Notes: a model not told the origin generated them from the sequence alone. Shown: positions 1 to 6,409, counted from the stretch's first letter. The stretch is 16,703 nt of DNA from Candidatus Levyibacteriota bacterium (GCA_016182225.1 JACOXV010000051.1:1-16703), one strand, 5' to 3'. Translations and numbers: made by a program.

Positions 1-10
1 AGAAATGAAA

Positions 11-40
11 ATTGACCTAATTGATCTAATCAACCTAATT
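11..40. repeat. Degenerate 9-nt tandem repeat, about 3 units
   Basis: Three consecutive 9-base units read attgaccta, attgatcta and atcaaccta, followed by att, so the unit is roughly ATTRAYCTA. The array starts near the window edge and may extend further left. It lies outside any convincing gene and is the first of several unrelated short repeats in the first 160 bases. The repetition is seen directly; its function is unknown. Confidence 0.6.
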
Positions 41-64
41 CCTGCCTGCCTGCCTGCAGGCAGG
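41..64. repeat. CCTG-rich palindromic repeat
   Basis: Two CCTG units (41-48) run into the perfect 16-base palindrome CCTGCCTGCAGGCAGG (49-64). It is far more GC-rich than its surroundings and sits in non-coding DNA. It could form a hairpin or cruciform, but no T-tract follows, so it does not look like an ordinary intrinsic terminator. It resembles the short interspersed palindromes found in many CPR genomes; that comparison is from general recollection and was not searched. Confidence 0.65.
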
Positions 65-93
65 TCTAAGAAAGTACCAATTTGCTGATAATT

Positions 94-134
94 AAGGTCG
101 GACCTTGGTTAGGCTCATGTTAAGGACGGACCTT
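94..134. repeat. Paired AAGGTCGGACCTT palindromic element, intergenic copy
   Basis: The 13-base palindrome AAGGTCGGACCTT (94-106) is followed after 15 bases by the one-mismatch copy AAGGACGGACCTT (122-134). The same paired arrangement, with a 16-base loop, occurs inside recJ at 10715-10758. Both loops contain an AGGCT/AGCCT core. The shared arm sequence, pairing and spacing point to one repeat family, probably a small palindromic interspersed element. No transposase is nearby. Confidence 0.7.
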
Positions 135-153
135 TGCGAAGTCTTTGCGAAGT
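132..153. repeat. Perfect tandem duplication of an 11-mer
   Basis: CTTTGCGAAGT occurs twice head to tail (132-142 and 143-153). The first unit overlaps the right end of the preceding palindromic repeat by three bases. The unit has short CTT/AAG self-complementarity. Two copies are too few for a CRISPR array, and no spacers are present. Confidence 0.7.
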
Positions 154-186
154 CGCTATAAAGATCCCTGTTGCGAGTAGAACCTC

Positions 187-282
187 TTAACTCCCCATTT
201 TTCTATAGTCCTGAACGCCTTTAAAATATTGATAAGCAAATTCTTCCAGTCTGGCGAGTTGATCCCTGGCTGAGTCATCTAT
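187..282 (-). pseudogene. Possible 3' remnant of an unidentified gene
   Basis: On the minus strand an open frame of 31 codons ends in TAA at 187-189. It encodes a helical-looking, charged segment (ending in ...YRKMGS) with a natural-looking mix of residues. It has no start codon: an in-frame TGA at 283-285 lies directly upstream, at the edge of the 26-base palindrome. It may be the C-terminal end of a gene cut off when the palindrome region formed. I do not recognise the family. A different frame gives an ATG-started 40-codon frame (156-278) that looks less protein-like. This call is weak. Confidence 0.22.
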
Positions 283-284
283 TC

Positions 285-310
285 ACTTCAATACTTTAAA
301 GTATTGAAGT
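285..310. repeat. 26-bp perfect palindrome across the hydrolase stop codon
   Basis: Bases 285-310 equal their own reverse complement (half-site ACTTCAATACTTT). The stop codon of the minus-strand carbon-nitrogen hydrolase (296-298) lies inside it, so the last codons of that gene form one arm. RNA from either strand could fold into a long AT-rich hairpin. No T-run follows on the minus strand, so it is not a typical intrinsic terminator. It may still stop transcription, protect the mRNA 3' end, bind a dimeric protein, or mark a recombination scar. Confidence 0.75.
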
Positions 311-1204
311 ATCATGTAGCTTTGAGTAGGGATAATTAGTTTTGATGTCTTTCCGTCTTCCGTAGAGAATTTCGTGGTCAGAAATGTAGTCTTTGATCGC
401 TGGAATATCGCAGATTAGAATTTGTTCTTTTCTGTTTCTCACCCTTTTTCTTATTCCGTCCAATGGCGCTATGATTTGGGTACAACCCGCAGATCTTTTT
501 ACTTCTTGATAACAGTCGGACTCGAGATACCGATGATTTCCACCAATATTACAAAAAATCATTCCCATATTGTACTCATGCGATCTAGTTTCAATTAAGG
601 CGTTTAATCTTTCAGACTTTCTGATTGCAATATTATATTGTTTTGAAGGTAATCCTCTTTTTTTAGCTAATGCTTTTGACTGATCTAAACACCAAAGAGA
701 CGTGTTTATTATCCATTTGACGTTTTGTTTGATTGCTTCTTCAAAAATTCTGCGATCCATTACATCAAAACAAATAATCTGCATCGTCTTTCCTAAAACA
801 CTATCAAATGCTTTCGGCTTGTACGGGTTTATGCTGTAATCTTCTCTTTCAGCTAGCCATAAATTGGTTTTAAAATATTTATTTAAGATTTTACCTGCGG
901 AGTTGATATATACAGTCGTGTTGTAAAGTCCACTGTTTTCAATTGAGGGTAAAGACCCCGGGATCAGATCAATTTTGTATCGTTTCGCAAGAGCACAAAA
1001 TTTATTTAACCAAAAGTCAAACTTCTTTCCAGCAAGTAAAATGTCTTGCCTGCCCCTCAACACGCCATTTAGAAAATCTTCAGGAAAAATGAAAAGTTTG
1101 ATTTTTTGTTTGGAATACTTCCTAACCACCTGTTCAATAGTTGCAAAATTTTTCCTAGGCTTTCCTGCTTTAGGATTTAATTGACACAATGCAATCCTAA
1201 TCAT
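296..1204 (-). CDS. Carbon-nitrogen hydrolase (nitrilase superfamily)
   Basis: This 302-residue protein has the nitrilase-fold hydrolase layout. The N-terminus (MIRIALCQLNPKAG) is the usual first strand. The Glu-Lys-Cys triad appears intact: E42 in FPEDF, K112 in YFKTNLW and C145 in IICFDVMD. Family members hydrolyse the C-N bond of amides or nitriles, or act as glutaminase domains; the substrate cannot be read from the sequence. The N-terminus recalls the glutaminase domain of NAD synthetase, but no synthetase domain is present. There is no signal peptide, so it is probably cytoplasmic. The ATG at 1204 suits the family start and has a -10-like TAAAAT six bases upstream and no Shine-Dalgarno. 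Its stop lies inside a 26-bp palindrome. It reads in the same direction as the zinc-ribbon gene, separated from it by two hairpins, so it is probably its own transcription unit. Confidence 0.88.
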   Translation of the reverse strand: MIRIALCQLNPKAGKPRKNFATIEQVVRKYSKQKIKLFIFPEDFLNGVLRGRQDILLAGKKFDFWLNKFCALAKRYKIDLIPGSLPSIENSGLYNTTVYINSAGKILNKYFKTNLWLAEREDYSINPYKPKAFDSVLGKTMQIICFDVMDRRIFEEAIKQNVKWIINTSLWCLDQSKALAKKRGLPSKQYNIAIRKSERLNALIETRSHEYNMGMIFCNIGGNHRYLESDCYQEVKRSAGCTQIIAPLDGIRKRVRNRKEQILICDIPAIKDYISDHEILYGRRKDIKTNYPYSKLHDTSIL

Positions 1205-1226
1205 GGTGGGATTTTACACCATTATA
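1205..1226 (-). promoter_or_regulatory. Candidate promoter of the carbon-nitrogen hydrolase gene
   Basis: Two -10-like hexamers read on the minus strand. TATAAT (1226 to 1221) would give a leader of about ten bases. TAAAAT (1216 to 1211) ends six bases before the ATG and would give a leaderless mRNA. No good -35 box is visible. A small inverted repeat, TACTATTTTTATAGTA (1231-1246), lies just upstream. No ribosome-binding site is visible. Confidence 0.45.
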
Positions 1227-1300
1227 AAAATACTATTTTTATAGTAATTAATTGGCTTAAAAATGAGTATTTTTTGCTTCTTGACAATAATTTTAAACAA

Positions 1301-1335
1301 AGAAAAACCCCTTCCAAAAATGGCGGGGTTTTTCT
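1301..1335 (-). terminator. Rho-independent terminator, bidirectional in form
   Basis: The perfect 11-bp arms AGAAAAACCCC (1301-1311) and GGGGTTTTTCT (1325-1335) enclose a 13-base loop. On the minus strand the stem's right arm holds a T-run and is followed by TTGTTT; on the plus strand the stem runs into TTTTTCTATTT. It lies downstream of the minus-strand zinc-ribbon gene and before the hydrolase promoter, so it most likely ends the transcript coming from 1823. Confidence 0.75.
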
Positions 1336-1345
1336 ATTTCTTGCT

Positions 1346-1374
1346 CTTGAAGTTTTCTTTGAAAAAACTTCAAG
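1346..1374 (-). terminator. Second hairpin directly after the zinc-ribbon gene
   Basis: CTTGAAGTTTT (1346-1356) and AAAACTTCAAG (1364-1374) form an 11-bp stem with a 7-base loop, beginning seven bases past the zinc-ribbon stop codon. It has no clear T-tract of its own. With the stronger hairpin at 1301-1335 it makes a tandem arrangement, and it may stabilise the mRNA 3' end or assist termination. Confidence 0.55.
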
Positions 1375-1381
1375 ACAGATG

Positions 1382-1522
1382 TTAGCCTCCAATCTTATAC
1401 ATTCCTGTACCACAGACTGGACACTTTCCCTTAAGAGCCGGTTTTCCATTTTTCATGGTGACTCTTTGAGCATTAGGATCGTCTCTTTTTGCTCTACATT
1501 TAACACAATACATTTCCGCCAT
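1382..1522 (-). CDS. Small zinc-ribbon protein, DUF5679-like (46 aa)
   Basis: This is a 46-residue protein starting MAEMYCVKCRAKR and ending CPVCGTGMYKIGG. Four cysteines in two CxxC pairs (C6/C9 and C34/C37) should bind one zinc ion. The central TMKNGKPALKGKCPVCG matches my recollection of DUF5679, a small family of unknown function common in CPR and some other bacteria. The gene is well supported by the motif and by the strongest Shine-Dalgarno in the window, AAGGGGGTGAT, seven bases before the ATG at 1522. It follows the hypothetical gene at 1554-1823 by 31 bases and probably shares its transcript. Two hairpins follow the stop. The role is unknown; nucleic-acid or ribosome binding is a guess from size and charge. 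Confidence 0.88.
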   Translation of the reverse strand: MAEMYCVKCRAKRDDPNAQRVTMKNGKPALKGKCPVCGTGMYKIGG

Positions 1523-1553
1523 TCCTAAATCACCCCCTTTCTTTTGTTATCTC

Positions 1554-1823
1554 TTAATATGTGATTCCGGGCAGATTAATAAAATGATTTTTTAAAAAAT
1601 AAAGAGTAATTAATTGAGAAGAAATAATTAGGGCAGTTAGTATCATTGTTTTTTTTATGTCAATAAATGAAGCTTTGTGTGTTGTAGCAATAGCTTGGGG
1701 TTTTGTAATAATATTTGGACTTTTGGGCTCTTTAATGGGTTGAGAAATGTCTTCATAATGGTAAAGTTTGTGTCTTTCCTCTGCTATTATTTTTTGGCTT
1801 TTTGTCTTTCTTTTCTTAGCCAT
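1554..1823 (-). CDS. Hypothetical basic protein with one C-terminal TM segment
   Basis: This is an 89-residue protein of no family I recognise. The N-terminus (MAKKRKTKSQKI) is strongly basic, the middle is polar with several prolines and lysines, and one hydrophobic segment (about residues 58-78, MILTALIISSQLITLYFL) lies near the C-terminus. That suggests a cytoplasmic basic domain tethered to the membrane by its tail. I chose the ATG at 1823 over the TTG two codons upstream because MAKKRK is a natural start and the TTG adds only two residues. No Shine-Dalgarno is visible. It is divergent from the DUF4446 gene, shares a palindromic promoter with it, and lies just upstream of the zinc-ribbon gene. 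The composition and the clean promoter make it a likely real gene. Confidence 0.68.
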   Translation of the reverse strand: MAKKRKTKSQKIIAEERHKLYHYEDISQPIKEPKSPNIITKPQAIATTHKASFIDIKKTMILTALIISSQLITLYFLKNHFINLPGITY

Positions 1824-1871
1824 TTGCAAAATAATCTGTCTAGCCTCAAATAGGCTCGGCTAAACACACAG

Positions 1872-1910
1872 ATTACACTATTGACAGCAAGGCTGTCAAG
1901 AGGCTAAGAT
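1872..1910. promoter_or_regulatory. Divergent promoter pair sharing a palindromic -35 region
   Basis: The 19-base inverted repeat TTGACAGCAAGGCTGTCAA (1881-1899) carries a consensus TTGACA at each end, one per strand. Plus strand: TTGACA 1881-1886, 18-base spacer, TAAGAT 1905-1910, seven bases before the DUF4446 ATG. Minus strand: TTGACA 1899-1894, 16-base spacer, TGTAAT 1877-1872, which would give a leader of about 40 bases for the hypothetical gene. That leader contains a small hairpin, AGCCT-ATTTG-AGGCT. RNA polymerase could probably use only one direction at a time. Confidence 0.68.
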
Positions 1911-1917
1911 TTATTTT

Positions 1918-2373
1918 ATGAATTTACCACTACTTTTTCTTCTTCTGGGAATACTATTTATTTGGCTTCTTATCTTAACTATTCTGCTTTGGAAGGCTAC
2001 TTCACACTATAATAAATTAACTTCTGGAGCAACTGACAAAGGTCTTCGCCCCATACTTGATAGTTTGTTAAGAGATGCTTCGCAGAACAAAAAGGATATT
2101 GATTTTTTGAAAAAATATTATGATACAATACAAAGAGAGGGTTCTTTTCACATACAGAAGGTAGGTCTCCTCCGATTTAATCCCTTTAAGGACACAGGAG
2201 GAGATCAAAGTTTTATATTGTCTCTTCTGGATCAGAACGACACCGGGGTTATAATCTCCGGGCTTTATTCAAGGTCAGGTACCAGATGGTATGCGAAAAA
2301 AGTAGAACAAGGAAAAGCAGTGGATCATGGACTCTCTGAAGACGAAAAAAAAGCTATAAGACAATCGAAATGA
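1918..2373 (+). CDS. DUF4446 family membrane-anchored protein
   Basis: This 151-residue protein has one hydrophobic N-terminal segment (about residues 3-26), a coiled-coil-like charged stretch (about 45-75), and then the DUF4446 signature: KVGLLRFNPFKDTGGDQSFILSLLDQNDTGVIISGLYSRSGTRWYAK, followed by GLSEDEKKAIRQ. DUF4446 proteins are small bacterial proteins of unknown function. The ATG at 1918 is placed by the TM segment and by a -10 element (TAAGAT) ending seven bases upstream. There is no Shine-Dalgarno, so the mRNA may be leaderless. The last codons overlap the DUF3048 gene by four bases (ATGA), so the two genes are probably translated together. The family assignment is from motif recognition. 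Confidence 0.86.
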   Translation: MNLPLLFLLLGILFIWLLILTILLWKATSHYNKLTSGATDKGLRPILDSLLRDASQNKKDIDFLKKYYDTIQREGSFHIQKVGLLRFNPFKDTGGDQSFILSLLDQNDTGVIISGLYSRSGTRWYAKKVEQGKAVDHGLSEDEKKAIRQSK

Positions 2374-3542
2374 ATAATAAGAAAGTTATAATAATTGCCC
2401 TGTTCATATTCGTTTACCTTATTTCTTCCGGGATTTCATATTTTCTTTTTTCTTCCTCACCCCTAAGAAATGTTGCTTCTCCTATTCCTTCGCCCACAAC
2501 TACAAAGAATGGTCAAATAGTGTTTGATGAAACCCTACCTAAAACCGAACCATGTCCTCTTAATGGAGCCTTGTATTCCAAACAACAAAGAAGTTGGTGG
2601 GAAAAAAGCAATAGGCCCTTAGGAATCATGATTGAAAATCATGAGAATGCTAGGCCGCAGTCAGGATTAACATCTGCAGATGTGGTTTATGAAGTAGTGG
2701 CAGAAGGCGGAATAACCAGATTTTTAGCTGTATTTTATTGCAAAGCTCCGGCTCAGGTTGGTCCTGTCAGATCCGCTAGAACTTATTTCTTGGATTTCAT
2801 TTCTGAATACGGCTCTAGCCCTCTCTACGCTCACGTAGGAGGCGCAAATACCTCTGGACCGGCAGATGCACTTGGTCAGATAGAGGAGTACGGCTGGGCA
2901 GGTTATAATGACATGAATCAATTCTCTATAGGATTTCCTACTTTCTGGCGAGATTACAATAGGCTTGGGCATGCTACCGCTACAGAACATACCATGTATT
3001 CAACTACAGACAAGCTTTGGAAATTCGCAAAAGAGGAGAGAAAACTTTCTGTTGAAGATGAGGACGGAGTTAAGTGGAGTGAAGACTTTCGAGAATACCA
3101 ATTTAAAGATGATCCGTCTTCTTCGAGCAGACCGGCAGCTCAAAAGGTTCATCTAGAATTCTGGAGCAGCGACCAAAGATACTTTGTTGATTGGACATAT
3201 GATAAAGCATCTAATTCCTATAAAAGAACAAATGGCGGTGCGCCTCATATCGATAAGAATAACTCCAAACAATTAAGCGCAAAAAATATAGTAGTTCTTT
3301 TCATGAGAGAATCAAATGCAAATGATGGATACGAAAACAACGTTCACCTTCTGTATAGAACAGAAGGAAGCGGTAAAGCTGTTGTCTTCCAAGACGGAAA
3401 AGAAATTAAAGCTACATGGTCAAAGGATGAGAGAGAGGCAAAAACCATTCTTAAGGACTCTGACGGAAATGAGATTAAGTTTACAAGAGGAACTATTTGG
3501 TTCTCGATTCTGCCCATAGATGGGGTAGTAGAAGTGAAATAG
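2370..3542 (+). CDS. DUF3048 (YerB-like) membrane-anchored extracytoplasmic protein
   Basis: This 390-residue protein has an N-terminal TM or uncleaved signal segment (about residues 5-28), a Ser/Pro/Thr-rich linker, and a two-part DUF3048 domain. The first part holds the characteristic RPLGIMIENHENARPQSGL, ADVVYEVVAEGGITRFLAVFY and GPVRSART motifs. The second part runs through the C-terminal ~130 residues. Bacillus YerB is a family member and a lipoprotein; no lipobox cysteine is visible here, so anchoring is probably by the TM helix. The biochemical role is unknown, presumably at the cell envelope. The start overlaps the DUF4446 stop (ATGA) and has no Shine-Dalgarno, suggesting coupled translation. 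Confidence 0.88.
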   Translation: MNNKKVIIIALFIFVYLISSGISYFLFSSSPLRNVASPIPSPTTTKNGQIVFDETLPKTEPCPLNGALYSKQQRSWWEKSNRPLGIMIENHENARPQSGLTSADVVYEVVAEGGITRFLAVFYCKAPAQVGPVRSARTYFLDFISEYGSSPLYAHVGGANTSGPADALGQIEEYGWAGYNDMNQFSIGFPTFWRDYNRLGHATATEHTMYSTTDKLWKFAKEERKLSVEDEDGVKWSEDFREYQFKDDPSSSSRPAAQKVHLEFWSSDQRYFVDWTYDKASNSYKRTNGGAPHIDKNNSKQLSAKNIVVLFMRESNANDGYENNVHLLYRTEGSGKAVVFQDGKEIKATWSKDEREAKTILKDSDGNEIKFTRGTIWFSILPIDGVVEVK

Positions 3543-3552
3543 TTTGAAATAG

Positions 3553-3584
3553 TTTACTAAACCCCAAACTTCGAGTACAATAAT
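3553..3584 (+). promoter_or_regulatory. Candidate promoter of the HTH-nucleotidyltransferase/secDF run
   Basis: TTTACT (3553-3558), a 17-base spacer and TACAAT (3576-3581) lie in the 49-base gap after the DUF3048 gene. AATAAT (3579-3584) is an alternative -10 that ends seven bases before the ATG at 3592. Either would start transcription within a few bases of the start codon. No Shine-Dalgarno is present. Confidence 0.55.
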
Positions 3585-3591
3585 CTCAAAT

Positions 3592-4164
3592 ATGTTTTCA
3601 GATATTATTACTTCAAGGTCTCGAGTCAAACTTTTGGGAGTATTCCTTACTCATCCAAATGAAATGTTTCATGTTAGAGAGTTGGTGAGAAGAACAGGGG
3701 ATGAGATAAATGCTGTAAGACGAGAACTATCTTACTTGGAGAAAAAGGGAATTTTAGTAAAAGAGCCTCGTGCAAATAGAGTATATTATTCTCTTTCAAA
3801 AAACTATCAATTCTACTATGATCTTTTAAGGATTGGTGCGAAGACAGTAGGGTTGGGCTCTGAGATTCTTAAAAACCGGGTAAAATTAGGAAAAATCAAA
3901 TTTGCAATGTTTTCAGGAAGATTCGCAAGAGGAATAAAAAAGGGGCCGGATGATGTAGATCTTTTAATTGTAGGAAATGTTGTTTTACCGGAACTTGCTC
4001 TTCTCATAAGAGATGAAGAAAAAAGATTAGGAACAGAGATAAACTATACAGTTATGTCTGAGGAAGAATTTGATTTTAGAAAAAAGAAAAGAGATCCTTT
4101 TATTCTAGCAATACTGGGCGGATCGAGGGTAATGCTTATAGGTGATGAGGAAGCGATGCTTTAA
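3592..4164 (+). CDS. Winged-helix protein fused to a minimal nucleotidyltransferase domain
   Basis: This is a 190-residue protein. Residues 1-75 form an ArsR/MarR-like winged helix (LGVFLTHPNEMFHVRELVRRTG, then INAVRRELSYLEKKGILVKE and a wing ending in YYSLSK). Residues 100-185 resemble a small nucleotidyltransferase: SGRFARG, then DVDLLIVGNV, with D121 and D123 as the DxD metal-binding pair and E149 a possible third acidic residue. The usual Gly-Ser at the start of the motif is altered to Ser-Gly (108-109), so activity is uncertain. Such fusions are seen in bacteria and archaea as presumed regulators; the target is unknown. The stop codon overlaps the secD start by one base (TAATG), so it is probably co-translated with secD, and it may regulate this operon. 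Confidence 0.8.
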   Translation: MFSDIITSRSRVKLLGVFLTHPNEMFHVRELVRRTGDEINAVRRELSYLEKKGILVKEPRANRVYYSLSKNYQFYYDLLRIGAKTVGLGSEILKNRVKLGKIKFAMFSGRFARGIKKGPDDVDLLIVGNVVLPELALLIRDEEKRLGTEINYTVMSEEEFDFRKKKRDPFILAILGGSRVMLIGDEEAML

Positions 4165-5501
4165 TGAAACCTCGTTCTCTTTTTTTCTTAATACTTCTTA
4201 TTACCGTTTTGGCAATATTTATTAACTTGTCTTCTTTAAGTGTAGGGAAAATAAATATCAGCCCCAATGCAGTTTTGACAAGATTTAATATTCAGAAAGA
4301 GCTTACTTTTCGTGAAGGACTGGATCTTCAGGGAGGAGTAAGCCTTACATTCAAAGCAGATATAGCAGATGTTCCCAAAGGAGAAGAAAATAATGCTCTG
4401 GAATCTGCAAAAGATGTTATCGAAAGAAGGGTAAATCTATTTGGAGTTTCCGAGCCTTTGGTGCAGACCTCCAGGGCTGGCGGAGATTATAGAATAATTG
4501 TTGAGTTACCGGGAATAGAAAACGTAGATGATGCAATTAATCTTATTGGAACCACTGCGCAGCTTTCTTTTTGGGAAAAAGGAGCATCAGCTTCCGGAAA
4601 AATCGCTAGTGAATCTGCATTTCCAATTGGGCTAACTCAATTCTTGGGAGAAAATCCTAAAAGGACAAGTCTAGGAGGTTCCGATCTTCAAAAATCAGCA
4701 GTCGTATTTGATCCCAATACGGGAAGTCCGCAGGTTCAGCTGAAGTTCAGCGCAAATGGAGCTAAGAAATTTGCAGATATTACGAAGAGAAATGTAGGAA
4801 AACCAGTAGCGATAGTTTTGGACCAATATGTAATTTCGGCACCAAACGTAAATGAACCGATTCTTACCGGAGATGCAGTGATCAGCGGATCTTTTACTCA
4901 GGAAGAAGCAAAAGCGCTTAGCACACAGCTTAATGCAGGAGCCCTGCCTCTTCCTTTATCGATACTTGAACAGCATATAGTTGGTCCGACACTCGGCATA
5001 GAGTCTTTAAAGAAAAGTCTTTTTGCTGGAGTAATTGGATTTATGACTATTGTTATTTTTATGATTACTCTTTATGGAAAAAGAGGTATTATCGCCAGCA
5101 TAGCACTTATTCTCTATACTTTTTTTAACCTTGCTATTTTTAAAGTCTCTTCACTCACACCATTTGGTATAACGTTAACTCTTGCAGGAATTGCAGGTTT
5201 TATTTTGTCAATCGGTATGGCAGTTGATGCTAATATTCTTATTTTTGAAAGAATAAAAGAAGAACTAAGGGGAGGACGATCAATAACTTCTGCAACTGAA
5301 GTGGGTTTTTCCAGAGCATGGACTTCCATAAGAGATTCAAATTCTTCAACTCTAATAACATGTTTTATTCTTTATACTTTTGGGACAGGCGTTATAAAAG
5401 GATTTGCGCTAGTTCTTGCTATAGGTGTTTTGGTATCGATGTTTTCTGCAATTACAGTAACTAGAACATTCTTAAGGCTTATGGATAAATCGTTAACTTA
5501 G
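4164..5501 (+). CDS. secD: Protein translocase subunit SecD
   Basis: SecD partners SecF in the membrane complex that uses the proton-motive force to finish SecYEG-driven export. This 445-residue protein has an N-terminal TM helix (about 4-25), the LREGLDLQGG-type motif (FREGLDLQGGVSLTFKADI, about 49-67), a periplasmic-type P1 region, and a C-terminal block of five TM helices. The conserved ATG-proximal GIAGFILSIGMAVDANILIFERIKEELRGG motif holds the aspartate (VDAN) thought to carry protons in this family. It is shorter than E. coli SecD (about 615 residues), as in many Gram-positive and CPR bacteria. The ATG overlaps the preceding stop by one base. A GAGGAAG stretch about 14 bases upstream is a poor Shine-Dalgarno. 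secF follows after eight bases. Confidence 0.95.
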   Translation: MKPRSLFFLILLITVLAIFINLSSLSVGKINISPNAVLTRFNIQKELTFREGLDLQGGVSLTFKADIADVPKGEENNALESAKDVIERRVNLFGVSEPLVQTSRAGGDYRIIVELPGIENVDDAINLIGTTAQLSFWEKGASASGKIASESAFPIGLTQFLGENPKRTSLGGSDLQKSAVVFDPNTGSPQVQLKFSANGAKKFADITKRNVGKPVAIVLDQYVISAPNVNEPILTGDAVISGSFTQEEAKALSTQLNAGALPLPLSILEQHIVGPTLGIESLKKSLFAGVIGFMTIVIFMITLYGKRGIIASIALILYTFFNLAIFKVSSLTPFGITLTLAGIAGFILSIGMAVDANILIFERIKEELRGGRSITSATEVGFSRAWTSIRDSNSSTLITCFILYTFGTGVIKGFALVLAIGVLVSMFSAITVTRTFLRLMDKSLT

Positions 5502-5509
5502 TTTTTAAT

Positions 5510-6409
5510 ATGGACATAATCGGTAAAAAAAAGTTTTATTTCTTAATTTCTTTTATTCTGGTCGTGCCGGGACTTATATCCCTTTTTCTTTACGGTCTTA
5601 ATCTTTCTATTGATTTTACGGGTGGATCAAGATTTAGTGTAAAATTTGAAAAAAATGTAGGCGATAGAGAAGAGGAAGAAGCAAGAGAAATCCTAAATAA
5701 AGAGAAAATAAAAATCTCATCTATTGAACAATCCAAAAATCTTCTTTTTGTAAGAACAGAGCCTATTCCACAAGAGAAAGGAGAAAAATTAAGACAGGAT
5801 TTTGCCACTTTTGTTAAAGATGCAAAAATAGAGCAATTTGAAACAATAGGACCTACTATAGGCGAAGAAACAACTTTAAATGCGGTTAAGGCTGTAGTTA
5901 TAGCCTCTGCATTGGTTGTCCTCTATATTACCTATGTTTTTCGAAAGGTTCCTAAGCCTGCAAGCAGTCTAAGTTTTGGAATTTCTACTGTTATTGCGCT
6001 TATACATGATATATTGGTTGTTTTGGGAGTTTTTTCTCTTCTTGGGCACTTCTCGGGTATAGAAATCGATGGTCTTTTTGTGACAGCAGTTCTTACGGTA
6101 ATAGGGTTTTCTGTGCATGATACGATCGTTGTTTTCGATAGAATTAGAGAAAATCTTGTAAAGTCAGAAAATGCTCCTTTTGAAAAAGTAGTTAATGATT
6201 CCATACTCCAAACATTAAATCGCTCAATTAATACTTCGCTCACGGTTATTCTTGTTTTGCTTGCTTTGCTTTTATTTGGTGGAGAGTCTATCAAGTGGTT
6301 TGTTGTTGCATTATTGATTGGAATTGCATCGGGAACATATTCCTCAATCTTTAATGCCTCCCCGATATTAGTAGTTTGGAATGAATTTGTTCGCAAAAGA
6401 AAAAAATAA
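5510..6409 (+). CDS. secF: Protein translocase subunit SecF
   Basis: SecF is the second half of the SecDF export motor. This 299-residue protein begins with a TM helix (about 7-27), followed by the family motif SIDFTGGSRFSVKF, a short extracytoplasmic domain (about 45-110), and five C-terminal TM helices. The key stretch AVLTVIGFSVHDTIVVFDRIRENL is clear, including the HDT aspartate of the conduction motif. It lies eight bases downstream of secD with no Shine-Dalgarno, and its stop codon shares a base with the HIT gene start (TAATG), so translation is probably coupled along the operon. The length is normal for SecF. Confidence 0.95.
   Translation: MDIIGKKKFYFLISFILVVPGLISLFLYGLNLSIDFTGGSRFSVKFEKNVGDREEEEAREILNKEKIKISSIEQSKNLLFVRTEPIPQEKGEKLRQDFATFVKDAKIEQFETIGPTIGEETTLNAVKAVVIASALVVLYITYVFRKVPKPASSLSFGISTVIALIHDILVVLGVFSLLGHFSGIEIDGLFVTAVLTVIGFSVHDTIVVFDRIRENLVKSENAPFEKVVNDSILQTLNRSINTSLTVILVLLALLLFGGESIKWFVVALLIGIASGTYSSIFNASPILVVWNEFVRKRKK

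Noticed and set aside
132..153. Tandem 11-mer as a CRISPR fragment
   Set aside because: Units are too short, directly adjacent, only two, and no cas genes are present.
156..278. 40-residue ATG-started minus-strand frame
   Set aside because: It overlaps the better-looking remnant frame, has no ribosome-binding site, and has no recognisable protein pattern.
1222..1449. 75-codon minus-strand frame overlapping the zinc-ribbon gene
   Set aside because: It overlaps the better-supported zinc ribbon in another frame, crosses both hairpins, and has no start signals.
1824..1829. TTG start two codons upstream of the hypothetical gene
   Set aside because: The ATG at 1823 gives the natural MAKKRK opening, and the extension adds only two residues.
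5932..6396. 154-codon minus-strand frame across secF
   Set aside because: It is antisense to a clear SecF coding region, with no motif or start signal.
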